Positions 8,738 through 16,938 of a stretch of DNA of 32,483 nucleotides are shown here, piece by piece; positions within the stretch are counted from its first letter, which is position 1, and each line of letters starts with the position of its first letter. This DNA is from Desulfobulbus sp. Lineage in GTDB: Bacteria > Desulfobacterota > Desulfobulbia > Desulfobulbales > Desulfobulbaceae. The stretch spans positions 1 through 32,483 of the forward strand of contig JAQUEZ010000063.1 of the NCBI GenBank assembly GCA_028684915.1. Reading direction: 5' to 3'. Both the position numbers and the translations under genes were made by a program. Below the pieces are notes generated by a model. It did not search any database, was not told the DNA's origin, and worked only from the letters and a program-made list of their open reading frames with translations.

Positions 8738-9946
8738 TTAATGACGGGCAAGGGCCTGGATAGGATCGAGTCGGGCTGCGCGCCGGGCGGGCAACAGAGA
8801 AAAAATAAAACCAGTGCCAAGCGCAGTGCCTATTGCGGCGACAATTGCCCAATTGGGTGGTGTGGCCTGAAGGGTGGGGTAGAACTGCACCGCCAGCCAA
8901 GATCCGGCAAAGCCCAAACCCAGGCCAAGCAGACCGCCGATGGTGGAGAGCAGCAAAGCTTCGGTGACAATCATGATCATGATCTGCAAACGCCCGGCAC
9001 CCAAGGCCTTACATAAACCGATCTCAGCGGTGCGTTGGGCCACCGCCATGAGCATGACATTCATGATCAGAATCCCGGCCACCACCAGACTGATCCCGGC
9101 AATCCCCGCCACGGTCAGGGTGAGCACACCAATGATTTTGTCAAAGGTGGCCAGCACCGAATCCTGGGTAATGATAGTGACATCATCCTCGCCGTAATGG
9201 CGTTTGGCAATGGTGGTGGTGATATGAGCCTTGAGTCGATCAATGCTGTCCAGATCCTTGGCCTCAATAAGGATACGGAACAAACCCTCGGTGTTGAGCA
9301 GCATCTGGGCAAAGGCCACCGGCACAATCACCAACTCCTCCGTATCCAGGCCAAGTGACCGTCCTTCGGAGCCGAGAATACCGATCACCCGGCAGCGAAA
9401 TCCACCGATGCGCACCAACTCACCCAGGGCGTTTTGCTGGCCGAAGAGCTCGCGATAGACCTTGGACCCGATTACACAGACTGGGCGGGCTATTTCCATA
9501 TCCTCAAGCGGTAAAAAGGAGCCGCGGTCCATCTTCAGGTGGTGAATTTCAAGGATGGGTGCGGTGGAACCAATCAGAGGGATCTGCCGCTCCTTGTTCC
9601 GCCAGGCAATGTTCATCTCCCCAATGTTGATCGGGGTCAGCCGCCGCACCGCATCACCCCGTTCGAGGGCGCGGGCATCGCCAAGGGTCAGATCACGCGG
9701 GGTTTCTCCCACCAAGGTGGCCGGGGTGTTGGAGGCTGTGTCTGCCCGGCCGGGAATCACGATCACCAGGTTAGTGCCCAGCGAAGAGAACTGATCGACA
9801 ATATAGAGCCGCGCACCGTTGCCGATGCCGGTGAGCAAGACCACCGCAGCCACACCGATGGACATGGCCAGGAGCATCAACAATGTGCGCACCCGGTTGG
9901 AGCCAAGTGAGCTCAGGGCAAAGGTGATGGTATCCGTGGCCCGCAT
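8738..9946 (-). CDS. MacB-like ABC transporter permease 1 (FtsX/MacB_PCD family)
   Basis: This is a 402-residue paralogue of the following permease, with the same layout. An N-terminal membrane segment (about 18-40) is followed by a periplasmic domain and three C-terminal membrane helices (about 280-395). An AxRTAEIGLCKALGAG coupling motif is near 317-332, where FtsX-type permeases contact the ATPase. The protein ends in a typical Pro-Ala-Arg-Arg-Ala-Ala segment. Its ATG lies 3 nt after the ATPase stop codon and its stop is 6 nt before the next permease, so the three are co-translated. The two permeases differ along their length, so they are not a recent duplication. Confidence 0.9.
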   Translation of the reverse strand: MRATDTITFALSSLGSNRVRTLLMLLAMSIGVAAVVLLTGIGNGARLYIVDQFSSLGTNLVIVIPGRADTASNTPATLVGETPRDLTLGDARALERGDAVRRLTPINIGEMNIAWRNKERQIPLIGSTAPILEIHHLKMDRGSFLPLEDMEIARPVCVIGSKVYRELFGQQNALGELVRIGGFRCRVIGILGSEGRSLGLDTEELVIVPVAFAQMLLNTEGLFRILIEAKDLDSIDRLKAHITTTIAKRHYGEDDVTIITQDSVLATFDKIIGVLTLTVAGIAGISLVVAGILIMNVMLMAVAQRTAEIGLCKALGAGRLQIMIMIVTEALLLSTIGGLLGLGLGFAGSWLAVQFYPTLQATPPNWAIVAAIGTALGTGFIFSLLPARRAARLDPIQALARH

Positions 9947-9949
9947 AAC

Positions 9950-10624
9950 TTACCTGCTGGTATCGCTGTCAATGGAACCATCCACTACCCGAACGCGACG
10001 ATGGGCGCGCTCGCCGACTTCCGGATCGTGGGTGACGATGATCAGGGTGAGGCCGTCTTGGTTGAGTTGCTCGAGTAATTCAATGATGTCGCCGCTGGAA
10101 TGGCGGTCGAGGTTGCCGGTAGGTTCGTCGGCCAGGAGCACCGCAGGTTTATTGATTACAGCCCGGGCAATAGCGACTCGTTGCCGCTGTCCGCCGGAGA
10201 GTTCGTCCGGTCGGTGATGGCGCCGTGCTGCCAGACCAAATGCCTCGAGCAGGGGCAGACTGCGTTCAATCCGTTCTTTGCGGCTAATACCTGCAAGTAG
10301 CAGAGGGAGTTCAATATTCTGCTGGGCGGTTAGGCGAGGAATGAGATGGAAAAACTGAAAGATAAAGCCGATCTTGCGACTGCGGACCTCGGCCAGTTGG
10401 CCGTCGCTGAGGCTGGTTACATCCAAGCCTTCCAACAGATAGAGGCCACTATCCGGGGTGTCAAGCAGCCCTAAGGTGTTGAGCAGGGTCGACTTGCCTG
10501 AGCCCGACGGCCCCATGATGGAGACGTATTCACCGGAATTGATCGTCAGCGAGATCCGGTCCATTGCTCGGACCTCCTGGCCGCCGACATGGAATATCCG
10601 GCTGACCTCACGCAGTTCAATCAT
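9950..10624 (-). CDS. ABC transporter ATP-binding protein, MacB/LolD type
   Basis: This 224-residue ATPase powers the two permeases downstream. Walker A (GPSGSGKST) is at residues 38-46, and the Q-loop region follows near 88. The signature LSGGQRQRVAIARA lies near 138-151, and Walker B with the catalytic Glu (VLLADEPTG) near 158-166. An H-loop (IVTHD) is near 194. ATG 10624 is chosen because an AGGGG sequence lies 6 nt upstream; a TTG at 10648 is in frame but lacks one. The start overlaps the end of the adaptor gene by 8 bp, a sign of translational coupling. Closest in kind to MacB-N/LolD ATPases. Confidence 0.94.
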   Translation of the reverse strand: MIELREVSRIFHVGGQEVRAMDRISLTINSGEYVSIMGPSGSGKSTLLNTLGLLDTPDSGLYLLEGLDVTSLSDGQLAEVRSRKIGFIFQFFHLIPRLTAQQNIELPLLLAGISRKERIERSLPLLEAFGLAARRHHRPDELSGGQRQRVAIARAVINKPAVLLADEPTGNLDRHSSGDIIELLEQLNQDGLTLIIVTHDPEVGERAHRRVRVVDGSIDSDTSR

Positions 10625-11789
10625 TGTTGCCCCTATTCCCCGATTCAACCTCTACCAGGGCACCGTCTTTGAGGCCTTTGCGGTCAATGGAGGTTATCAC
10701 CCTTTGTCCCGGTTGCAGACCGGTGGTGATCTCGGTGAATTTCCAGTTGGTCAGGCCGGGAGTGACCTTTTTCTTTTCAATCCGCTTGCTGGCCGGATCA
10801 AATAAATAGACCGATTTATCGGCCATCAGTGCTTCCGAGGGAATACGTACAGTCTCAGCACGGGTATTTATAATGATTTCCACATCGGCGCTGTAGCCGG
10901 CCAGCAGGTTGGGCGGGGTGGCCTTGGGGTCGAAATTTGCCTCTATCTCCACCGTTCTTGCCTGTTTGGCCACCTCCAGTACATAGGGGGAAATAGAGTG
11001 CACCCGGCCGGGGAAGTGTTGCTTGGGAAAGGCATCCAGGCTGATACGCACCGCCATGTCAGGGCGAATCTGGGCGGCGTCGATCTCGTCGATGGGGGCG
11101 GCCACATAGAGGGTATCCATATTGATCAAATCGACTGCAGGCAAGGTGGCAATGCCCGGAGGCGATGGGGTGAGATATTCGCCGATCTCACCGTTGACCT
11201 CGGCCACAATGCCGTCAAAGGGTGCGGTTAATACGGTCCGCTCCAAGGTGGCTTTGGCGGCCTCAACCCGCGCTGCACTGACTGCACGCCGGGCGGTGGC
11301 GGCAACACAACCAGCTCTTTTGGCCCGAGCAGCGGACAAGGCCTCGTCATAGTTGGAGGCGGAGGTGGTGCGGGTCTTGATCAGCTCCTGCTGGCGCCTT
11401 GCCTGGCGTTCGGCAAGCTCAGCCAGCAGACAGGTCTCGCGCATCGTGGCCTCGGCAGCAGTCACTTCGCTTTCCGCCAGCCGTTTCTCCGCGTCCAAAT
11501 CTTTGTTCCACAGGGTGAGGAGCACCTGGCCAGCCGTAACCTTATCAGATTTACGCACATTGAGGGTCGCTATTTGTCCGCCAATGGGCGGGGTGAGATT
11601 GGCCCGGTTGCGGGCCTTGACCGTTCCTGCTCGAGTGTTGGAAACCGTAGACTCCACCAGGTTGCGTTCAACCACCTGGACCGTAACCTTTATCGGCTGT
11701 TCCCGGGTCAGGTACTGGTAGAGCACAAAGGTACCAAGGGTCAGCAGGGGGAGTATGAGCAACAGGAGTTTTTTCAAGCAGGACTCCAA
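10617..11789 (-). CDS. Periplasmic adaptor (membrane fusion protein), MacA/HlyD type
   Basis: This 390-residue adaptor is the first gene of the exporter operon. One N-terminal membrane anchor (about residues 5-25) is followed by split lipoyl/barrel halves (about 60-95 and 195-225). An Ala/Glu/Arg-rich coiled-coil hairpin lies between them (about 95-195), then beta-barrel and membrane-proximal domains up to about 375. It would link the inner-membrane permeases to an outer-membrane channel. No TolC-like gene is present in the window, so the complex presumably borrows one encoded elsewhere. The operon order adaptor-ATPase-permease-permease matches MacA plus a split MacB. There is no obvious regulator next to it. 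Confidence 0.92.
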   Translation of the reverse strand: MESCLKKLLLLILPLLTLGTFVLYQYLTREQPIKVTVQVVERNLVESTVSNTRAGTVKARNRANLTPPIGGQIATLNVRKSDKVTAGQVLLTLWNKDLDAEKRLAESEVTAAEATMRETCLLAELAERQARRQQELIKTRTTSASNYDEALSAARAKRAGCVAATARRAVSAARVEAAKATLERTVLTAPFDGIVAEVNGEIGEYLTPSPPGIATLPAVDLINMDTLYVAAPIDEIDAAQIRPDMAVRISLDAFPKQHFPGRVHSISPYVLEVAKQARTVEIEANFDPKATPPNLLAGYSADVEIIINTRAETVRIPSEALMADKSVYLFDPASKRIEKKKVTPGLTNWKFTEITTGLQPGQRVITSIDRKGLKDGALVEVESGNRGNND

Positions 11790-11935
11790 TGCAGAATATT
11801 TATGAGGAACTCAAAAAAATGTTGTTATCGAGAGTTTTTATGAAAACAAAAAAAAAATAGTCATTTATGCCAGGATTTCCAGGCAAGAGCTGTTTTTTTC
11901 GCTCAGGTACAGAAGGCCGACCATTTTTTGGGTTA

Positions 11936-11973
11936 AAAGAAAAAGAACGGGAAAACGGGGAACCCGTTTTCCC
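11936..11973 (-). terminator. Rho-independent terminator after aminopeptidase N
   Basis: A perfect 11-bp stem, GGGAAAACGGG (11949-11959) with CCCGTTTTCCC (11963-11973), closes a 3-nt loop. Reading on the minus strand, the stem is followed by a T-rich tail (GTTCTTTTTCTTTT). It lies 17 bp after the pepN stop. Confidence 0.9.
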
Positions 11974-11990
11974 GGGAAAGGTACATATGC

Positions 11991-14642
11991 TTATTGTATC
12001 GATTTTTCGACGATTTCTTTGACGTCGTCGGAAAGATTGGGCTGGTTGTCGATTCGCTCGAGCTGCGAGCGCATCAGCTGTCGCCGCTCCTGGTCGTAAC
12101 GGCGCCACTGGGTAAGTGGGGTGATCATGCGCGAAGCAATCTGTGGATTAAGCTGATCCAGGAGGCAGATCTGGTCGCCGAGGAAAGTGTAGCCCGATCC
12201 GTCGGCTGCATGGAATTGGGCATGGTTGGTTGCACAGAAGGTGGCGATCAGCGAGCGGACCTTGTTGGGATTTTTATAGGTGAAGCTGGGGTGGGTCGTC
12301 AGCTCCTTAACCCGATCAAGGGTGCCGGGAAGGGTGCATCCTGCCTGTAAAATTAGCCATTTGTCGACCACAAGCGGGTCGTTGTGCCACTTGGTATGGA
12401 AGTCGGCCAGTAATTCTTTGCCGGTATCAAGATCCGCGTTCACCACGCAACCAAGGGCGGCAATGGTATCGGTCATGTTATCGGCTTGCCGGTACTGGTT
12501 GATACCGCGCTGCAACAGACAGGGCTCGAGTTTGCCTTCCAGGGTAGGCGCCAGGAGATAGGCCAGACAGGTGTTGCGCAGCGAACGTCTGCCCGCCTCA
12601 TGGGCACTGTAGCGGTAAGAATCGGTGGTGTGGAGCCCATCGTAGCACTGGACCATATCGATACGTAAGGTCCGGGCAATCAGGGCCCGAAACTGCTGGC
12701 GGACACGGTACACGGCCACCGGGTCGATCTCCTCCAATTGCTGGCCGATCCAGTTTTCCGAGGGCAAGGCCATGGCCATGGCAAGGAAGGCCTGATCCGA
12801 GTTGCGATCCAAAAGCAGGTTATGCAGACCGGTAATCAGCTGCTGGTTGACTGTGATCGATTGCCCCTGTTTGTAGGCCTCAATCTGTTCGAGCAGGGAA
12901 CGCATGGCCAGCTTCTGGCCCGCCTCCCAGCGGTTGAACGGATCAGGATCAGCGGCCATCATCCGGCTCAGTTCTTCCTCGCTCTGCTCGAACCGGACCT
13001 TAACCGGAGCCGAAAAGTTGCGCAGGAAGGAGACTGTCGGTTTGGTGGCAATATTTTCAAAGACAAACTGCTGTTTTTCCTCGGAAAGCACCAAAACCCG
13101 GGTGGTGGGGTTGGGGCCTTCCTCCAGGGGAATGGTTTGTCCTTTGTCGTCGAGCAGGCCCACGGCCAGCGGCATGGTAAAGGGCAGTTTTTCCTCGGAT
13201 TCGCGGGTGGGCGGGCAGGTTTGTTCAACTCTCAGGGTTAGCTGTCGCTTTTCGCCATCATAATCGGTTGTCACCGTCAACACCGGGGTACCGGCTTGGG
13301 AGTACCAGCGTTTGAACTGGGTCAGGTCTTTGCCCCAGGCCGTTTCCATGGCCGCGACAAAGTCATCGCAGGTCACGGCCTGACCGTCGTGGCGTTCAAA
13401 GTAGATGTCCATACCCCTACGGAAGGTATCGGCCCCGAGCAGGGTATGCAGCATACGGATCACTTCGGCGCCTTTGTTGTAGACGGTCAGGGTGTAGAAG
13501 TTGTTGATCTCCACAAAAGAGGGTGGCCGAACCGGATGGGCCATGGGGCCGCTGTCCTCGCGAAACTGGAAGGAGCGGATGATATTGGCGTCCTGGATCC
13601 GTTTGACCGGCCGTGAGATCATATCCGCAGTGAACTCCTGATCGCGGAACACGGTCAACCCTTCCTTGAGACTGAGCTGGAACCAGTCGCGGCAGGTGAT
13701 GCGGTTACCGGTCCAGTTATGGAAGTATTCGTGGGCAATGACGCCCTCAATCCCCTCGTAATCGACATCGGTGGCGGTCTGGGGCAGGGCGAGCACATAC
13801 TTGGAGTTGAAGACGTTGAGACCTTTGTTCTCCATGGCGCCCATATTGAAGTCGTCTACTGCGACAATCATAAAGAGGTCGAGGTCATACTCACGTCCGA
13901 AACGCTCTTCATCCCACTGCATCGACTTCTGCAAGGCCCGCATGGCGTGGCCGCATTTTTCCCGGTTGCGTTCCTCGACATAAATATGGAGGCCAACCTC
14001 GCGTCCGGATCGGGTGGTGAAGGTGTCGCTGATTTTCACCAGGTTACCGGCCACCAGGGCAAAAAGATAGCAGGGCTTGGGAAAAGGGTCGTTCCAGGTG
14101 GCGTAGTGACGTCCATCTTCAAGATCACCGGAATCAATCAGGTTACCGTTGGAGAGTAGAACCGGGCAGCTGGTTTTGTCACCGATAATTGTGGTGGTGA
14201 ACACGCTCATCACATCCGGTCGGTCCGGGAAGCAGGTGATCGTGCGGAATCCCTCGGCCTCACATTGGGTGCAGTAATTGCCCGAGGAACGATACAATCC
14301 CTCAAGAGCGGTGTTGGCCGCCGGATTGATCTGGGTAATAACGGTTAAGACAAAGGGTGTCTTGGGTACCTCGGGGATGGTGAGCAGACCGTCGGCAAAG
14401 CTGTATTGCGTGGGCGCAAGCTCGGCGCCCTCTATGACCACCCGTACCAGCTCAAGCCGCTTTCCGTTGAGGACCAACGGCTGCGCCTCGGTGGTATTGG
14501 GCCGAATCTGCAGCTTGGCCTCAACCTGGGTAGCATGGGGGTCGAGTTCGACCCGGAGGTGGATGGAATCGACCAGGTAGGCCGGGGGCGTATAATTCTT
14601 GAGAAAAGTTTCTTTTTTTTGTGCGGTCATGGTGTTGCCCAT
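11991..14642 (-). CDS. pepN: Aminopeptidase N (M1 family zinc metallopeptidase)
   Basis: It removes N-terminal residues from peptides in the cytosol. The 883-residue length matches gamma-proteobacterial PepN of about 870. The substrate-recognition GAMEN motif is at 268-272. The zinc site HEYFH is at 304-308 with the third ligand E327 (LKEGLT). The catalytic Tyr is expected further on, in the conserved region around 385-395. The C-terminal half matches the alpha-helical PepN C-terminal domain. The start may be 14642 or the ATG at 14630; neither has a clear ribosome binding site, so the first four residues are uncertain. It has its own strong terminator and is divergent from the sugar-phosphate kinase/phosphatase gene. 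No signal peptide is seen. Confidence 0.95.
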   Translation of the reverse strand: MGNTMTAQKKETFLKNYTPPAYLVDSIHLRVELDPHATQVEAKLQIRPNTTEAQPLVLNGKRLELVRVVIEGAELAPTQYSFADGLLTIPEVPKTPFVLTVITQINPAANTALEGLYRSSGNYCTQCEAEGFRTITCFPDRPDVMSVFTTTIIGDKTSCPVLLSNGNLIDSGDLEDGRHYATWNDPFPKPCYLFALVAGNLVKISDTFTTRSGREVGLHIYVEERNREKCGHAMRALQKSMQWDEERFGREYDLDLFMIVAVDDFNMGAMENKGLNVFNSKYVLALPQTATDVDYEGIEGVIAHEYFHNWTGNRITCRDWFQLSLKEGLTVFRDQEFTADMISRPVKRIQDANIIRSFQFREDSGPMAHPVRPPSFVEINNFYTLTVYNKGAEVIRMLHTLLGADTFRRGMDIYFERHDGQAVTCDDFVAAMETAWGKDLTQFKRWYSQAGTPVLTVTTDYDGEKRQLTLRVEQTCPPTRESEEKLPFTMPLAVGLLDDKGQTIPLEEGPNPTTRVLVLSEEKQQFVFENIATKPTVSFLRNFSAPVKVRFEQSEEELSRMMAADPDPFNRWEAGQKLAMRSLLEQIEAYKQGQSITVNQQLITGLHNLLLDRNSDQAFLAMAMALPSENWIGQQLEEIDPVAVYRVRQQFRALIARTLRIDMVQCYDGLHTTDSYRYSAHEAGRRSLRNTCLAYLLAPTLEGKLEPCLLQRGINQYRQADNMTDTIAALGCVVNADLDTGKELLADFHTKWHNDPLVVDKWLILQAGCTLPGTLDRVKELTTHPSFTYKNPNKVRSLIATFCATNHAQFHAADGSGYTFLGDQICLLDQLNPQIASRMITPLTQWRRYDQERRQLMRSQLERIDNQPNLSDDVKEIVEKSIQ

Positions 14643-15012
14643 GGAGAGTTCGAATGTGATGGCCTTTGTTCGAGTCCATCAATAAAAAAATCAGCCGACA
14701 AGCGACATCTTGGCGACCCAAAAACGATGTGTTGGGAATATGTCATTACGAGCTGAACGTATATCGTCTCAGTAAGGACAAATCCTTTCGTAAGTTATCG
14801 TAAAGATTGGCTGAAGGCAAGCAGAAGCGGACAAAAGCTGTAGTTCTTTGTTGATCAAGCTCTCGCGGCATGTCTCCTGTTTGTGTTCTACGAAACGTCC
14901 GTTTGGCTATGAACAGATAAGCGTGCAAAATTTCCCTGCATTTTTTGCGTTCAATACGTACAATATTAAAATTAATGGCCTCTAAACTGATCGCTGCATC
15001 TGGAGAAAAACC
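14643..15012. other. 370-bp divergent intergenic region between pepN and the PFK-2/FBPase-2 gene
   Basis: It holds a degenerate end of the type-1 repeat at 14658-14680, where GATGG...CCATC can pair and CGAGTCCATC matches the repeat tip. A small hairpin AAGGA/TCCTT lies around 14775-14790. A promoter-like sequence for the rightward gene is listed separately. The 60-codon minus-strand frame at 14746-14928 shows no coding sign. Nothing else was recognised. Confidence 0.6.
14945..14972 (+). promoter_or_regulatory. Possible sigma-70 promoter for the PFK-2/FBPase-2 gene
   Basis: TTGCGT at 14945-14950 and TAAAAT at 14967-14972 are separated by 16 bp in an AT-rich tract 40 bp before the start codon at 15013. 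GGAG is present just before the start codon. Judged by eye only. Confidence 0.45.
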
Positions 15013-16224
15013 ATGAAACGGAAACTGCTGCTTGTAATGGTGGGGCTGCCGGCCCGAGGTAAGTCGACCATGGCCCGTAAACTCGGTCGGACTCTGGAGT
15101 TGGACGGCATCAGGGTGCGCATCTTCAATAATGGCGAATTGCGCCGTAAACTCGATACGGATGAGAATGCCTCCTCCTCGGAGTTTTTTTCACCAAGTAA
15201 TGAGCGGGGCAAGGAATTGCGAGAGGATATATCCCGGATCAACATCGAGCAGGCCCAAGCCTTTTTACGCGAGGGCGGCGAGGTGGCCATTATGGATGCC
15301 AGCAATGTCACTCGCGAGCGCCGGCGCATCCTGGCGGCGGCTTTTCCCGATCTTCCGCTCTGTTATATCGAATGCCTCAACGCCGACGAAGAGGCTCTGG
15401 AAGCCAACCTCGAGCGCAAGGCCGGGCTCAAAGAGTTTCGTCACCTCAGCCCGGAGAAGGCGCTGGAAAGTTTTCTTAAACGTATTGCCTACTACGAGTC
15501 GATCTACGAACCGCTGGACACCGAAGCTAACCGTATCTTAGTGGATTCGTTTGACAACTGTATCCTCCAGGAACAGATCACCGATGTGCTCCCGTACTAC
15601 GACCGCATCCGCGATGTCATCACCACCCGCGTTGTGCGGAATCTCTTTCTCGTCCGCCACGGGGAGACTTATTTCAACCGCGAGGATCGTATCGGCGGCG
15701 ATTCCGATCTCACCGACAAGGGGCTGGCCCAAGCCAATGCCTTGGCCGAGCATTTTGCCACGGTCCGCATTCCGATTATCTTCACTAGTAACTACATCCG
15801 CACCATGCAGACTGCCAGCCCCATTGCCGAGCGGCAGGATTCTTGCTCAATTATTGCTCTGCCGGAGTTCAACGAGATTCATGCCGGTATCTGCGAGGGC
15901 ATGACCTATGAGGAGATTCGGCGTAAAATGCCGCATGTGGCCCGGGCACGCGGGCCCAACAAGTACCGCTATATCTATCCCGACGGCGAGGGCTACAAGA
16001 CCATGGAGGACCGGGTTCATCGGGGACTAAAAAAGGTCTTTTTCCTCAACAACTACGACGAGAACATCATGATCGTCGGCCACCGCGCGGTAAATAGGAT
16101 GATTATCTCTTCCTTCCTCACTCGGCAGGAGGAGGAAATCCCCTATATTTATATGCCGCAGGATCGGTACTATCATATCCAGATTGATCCGCATAAACGG
16201 TTGTTTGAGTTGGTGCGGTATTGA
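15013..16224 (+). CDS. 6-phosphofructo-2-kinase / fructose-2,6-bisphosphatase-like bifunctional protein
   Basis: This 403-residue protein has both halves of the eukaryotic PFKFB enzyme, which makes and breaks fructose 2,6-bisphosphate. The kinase half (1-205) has Walker A GLPARGKST at 11-19, the FNNGELRR segment, a NERGKELR segment and an Asp-Ala-Ser-Asn-Val-Thr-Arg-Glu-Arg block like the DATNTTRERR of PFKFB. The phosphatase half (about 210-403) is a histidine-phosphatase fold with RHGE (catalytic H216), the RIGGDSDL loop, E288 in EFNEIHAG and the second His H357 in VGHRAVNR. The C-terminal animal regulatory tails are missing. Similar proteins are known from some deltaproteobacteria, but whether they act on fructose 6-phosphate is inference. 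It may regulate glycolysis/gluconeogenesis, or have another sugar-phosphate substrate. Confidence 0.88.
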   Translation: MKRKLLLVMVGLPARGKSTMARKLGRTLELDGIRVRIFNNGELRRKLDTDENASSSEFFSPSNERGKELREDISRINIEQAQAFLREGGEVAIMDASNVTRERRRILAAAFPDLPLCYIECLNADEEALEANLERKAGLKEFRHLSPEKALESFLKRIAYYESIYEPLDTEANRILVDSFDNCILQEQITDVLPYYDRIRDVITTRVVRNLFLVRHGETYFNREDRIGGDSDLTDKGLAQANALAEHFATVRIPIIFTSNYIRTMQTASPIAERQDSCSIIALPEFNEIHAGICEGMTYEEIRRKMPHVARARGPNKYRYIYPDGEGYKTMEDRVHRGLKKVFFLNNYDENIMIVGHRAVNRMIISSFLTRQEEEIPYIYMPQDRYYHIQIDPHKRLFELVRY

Positions 16225-16269
16225 TATGAGAGGGCCAGTTATCTCCTTTTGGTCGCTGTTGCCCATTGT

Positions 16270-16418
16270 ACGAGTCCATCACATGCTGAAAGATAGCTCA
16301 GTAAAAACACAGATATACAAGGAGTCGCTTTTTTTCAGGAACGAAGGCATACATAAGGTATGTCGAGTGTCGGGAAAAACGCGACGACGCAGGAGATCGA
16401 AGTTTTTACGACGCCATC
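16270..16418. repeat. Type-1 intergenic repeat (MITE/REP-like), copy 2
   Basis: This is a homologue of 3353-3514. Shared blocks include GAGTCCATCACA, a TACAAGGAG block and AGGTATGTCGAGTG (16356-16369). The right end is TTTTTACGACGCCATC (16403-16418), differing from copy 1 at two positions. The left terminal inverted repeat is truncated: only ACGAGTCCATC is present at 16270-16280. It lies between the stops of two convergent genes and codes for nothing. Confidence 0.8.
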
Positions 16419-16434
16419 ATTTATCAGGATTAGA

Positions 16435-16785
16435 CTACTGCAAACCTGTTGTATCATCTTCACCAAAGCCGTGCTGGATGCCGTGTTTCTCTTCCATCTC
16501 CAGCAGCTTTTCCCGGGCCTCTTCTTCGGTGATGCCCACGGCCGCGGCAAGCTTGGTAATATCGTAACAGGGGGTTCCGTCCGGGGCATAGCCTTGGGGT
16601 TTGAGTTCGGGGAAGCTCTTTTTTGTGGCATGACCGCTGGCCTGTTGTAGCAGTTCCCGAATTTCAGGAGGTCCGTAAATCATCAACCACTCCACTGCCT
16701 CTGCCCAGATTTTGCTGTCCACTGTGGGGTGCTGCAAGATCTCCATTGCCGATTCAAGCGTCCATTCTTTTTGAAAATCCGTCAT
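16435..16785 (-). CDS. Hypothetical protein with possible helix-turn-helix-like C-terminal part (116 aa)
   Basis: I do not recognise this protein. It is acidic, soluble and helical, without signal or membrane segments. Residues about 75-98 (Tyr-Asp-Ile-Thr-Lys-Leu-Ala-Ala-Ala-Val-Gly-Ile-Thr-Glu-Glu-Glu) look like a helix-turn-helix, or like a short adaptor helix pair. AAGGAAC lies just before the ATG, supporting the start. It is divergent from the SPFH operon with 153 bp between the two starts, so it could share or control that promoter region. This is inference only. Confidence 0.65.
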   Translation of the reverse strand: MTDFQKEWTLESAMEILQHPTVDSKIWAEAVEWLMIYGPPEIRELLQQASGHATKKSFPELKPQGYAPDGTPCYDITKLAAAVGITEEEAREKLLEMEEKHGIQHGFGEDDTTGLQ

Positions 16786-16867
16786 TGTTCCTTGTTTAAA
16801 AATCTCGTTATAGTTTATGCGGCCTTAGGGTAAGGCGTGCCTTTTAGTGACTTGCGACAAAACTTTT

Positions 16868-16895
16868 TTGCCAGATTTCCTGTTGCCACTATAAT
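16868..16895 (+). promoter_or_regulatory. Sigma-70 promoter for the SPFH/zinc-ribbon operon
   Basis: TTGCCA (16868-16873) and a perfect TATAAT (16890-16895) are separated by 16 bp, 43 bp upstream of the SPFH start. AGGAG at 16928-16932 lies 6 nt before ATG 16939. It is the best promoter match in the window. Confidence 0.7.
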
Positions 16896-16938
16896 ACGCA
16901 TAGTCGTCCCGGCAATCTAATCAGTACAGGAGCAAAAT

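Noticed and set aside
14746..14928. 60-codon minus-strand frame in the pepN/PFKFB gap
   Set aside because: No ribosome site, no recognisable composition, and it lies in the upstream region of both divergent genes.
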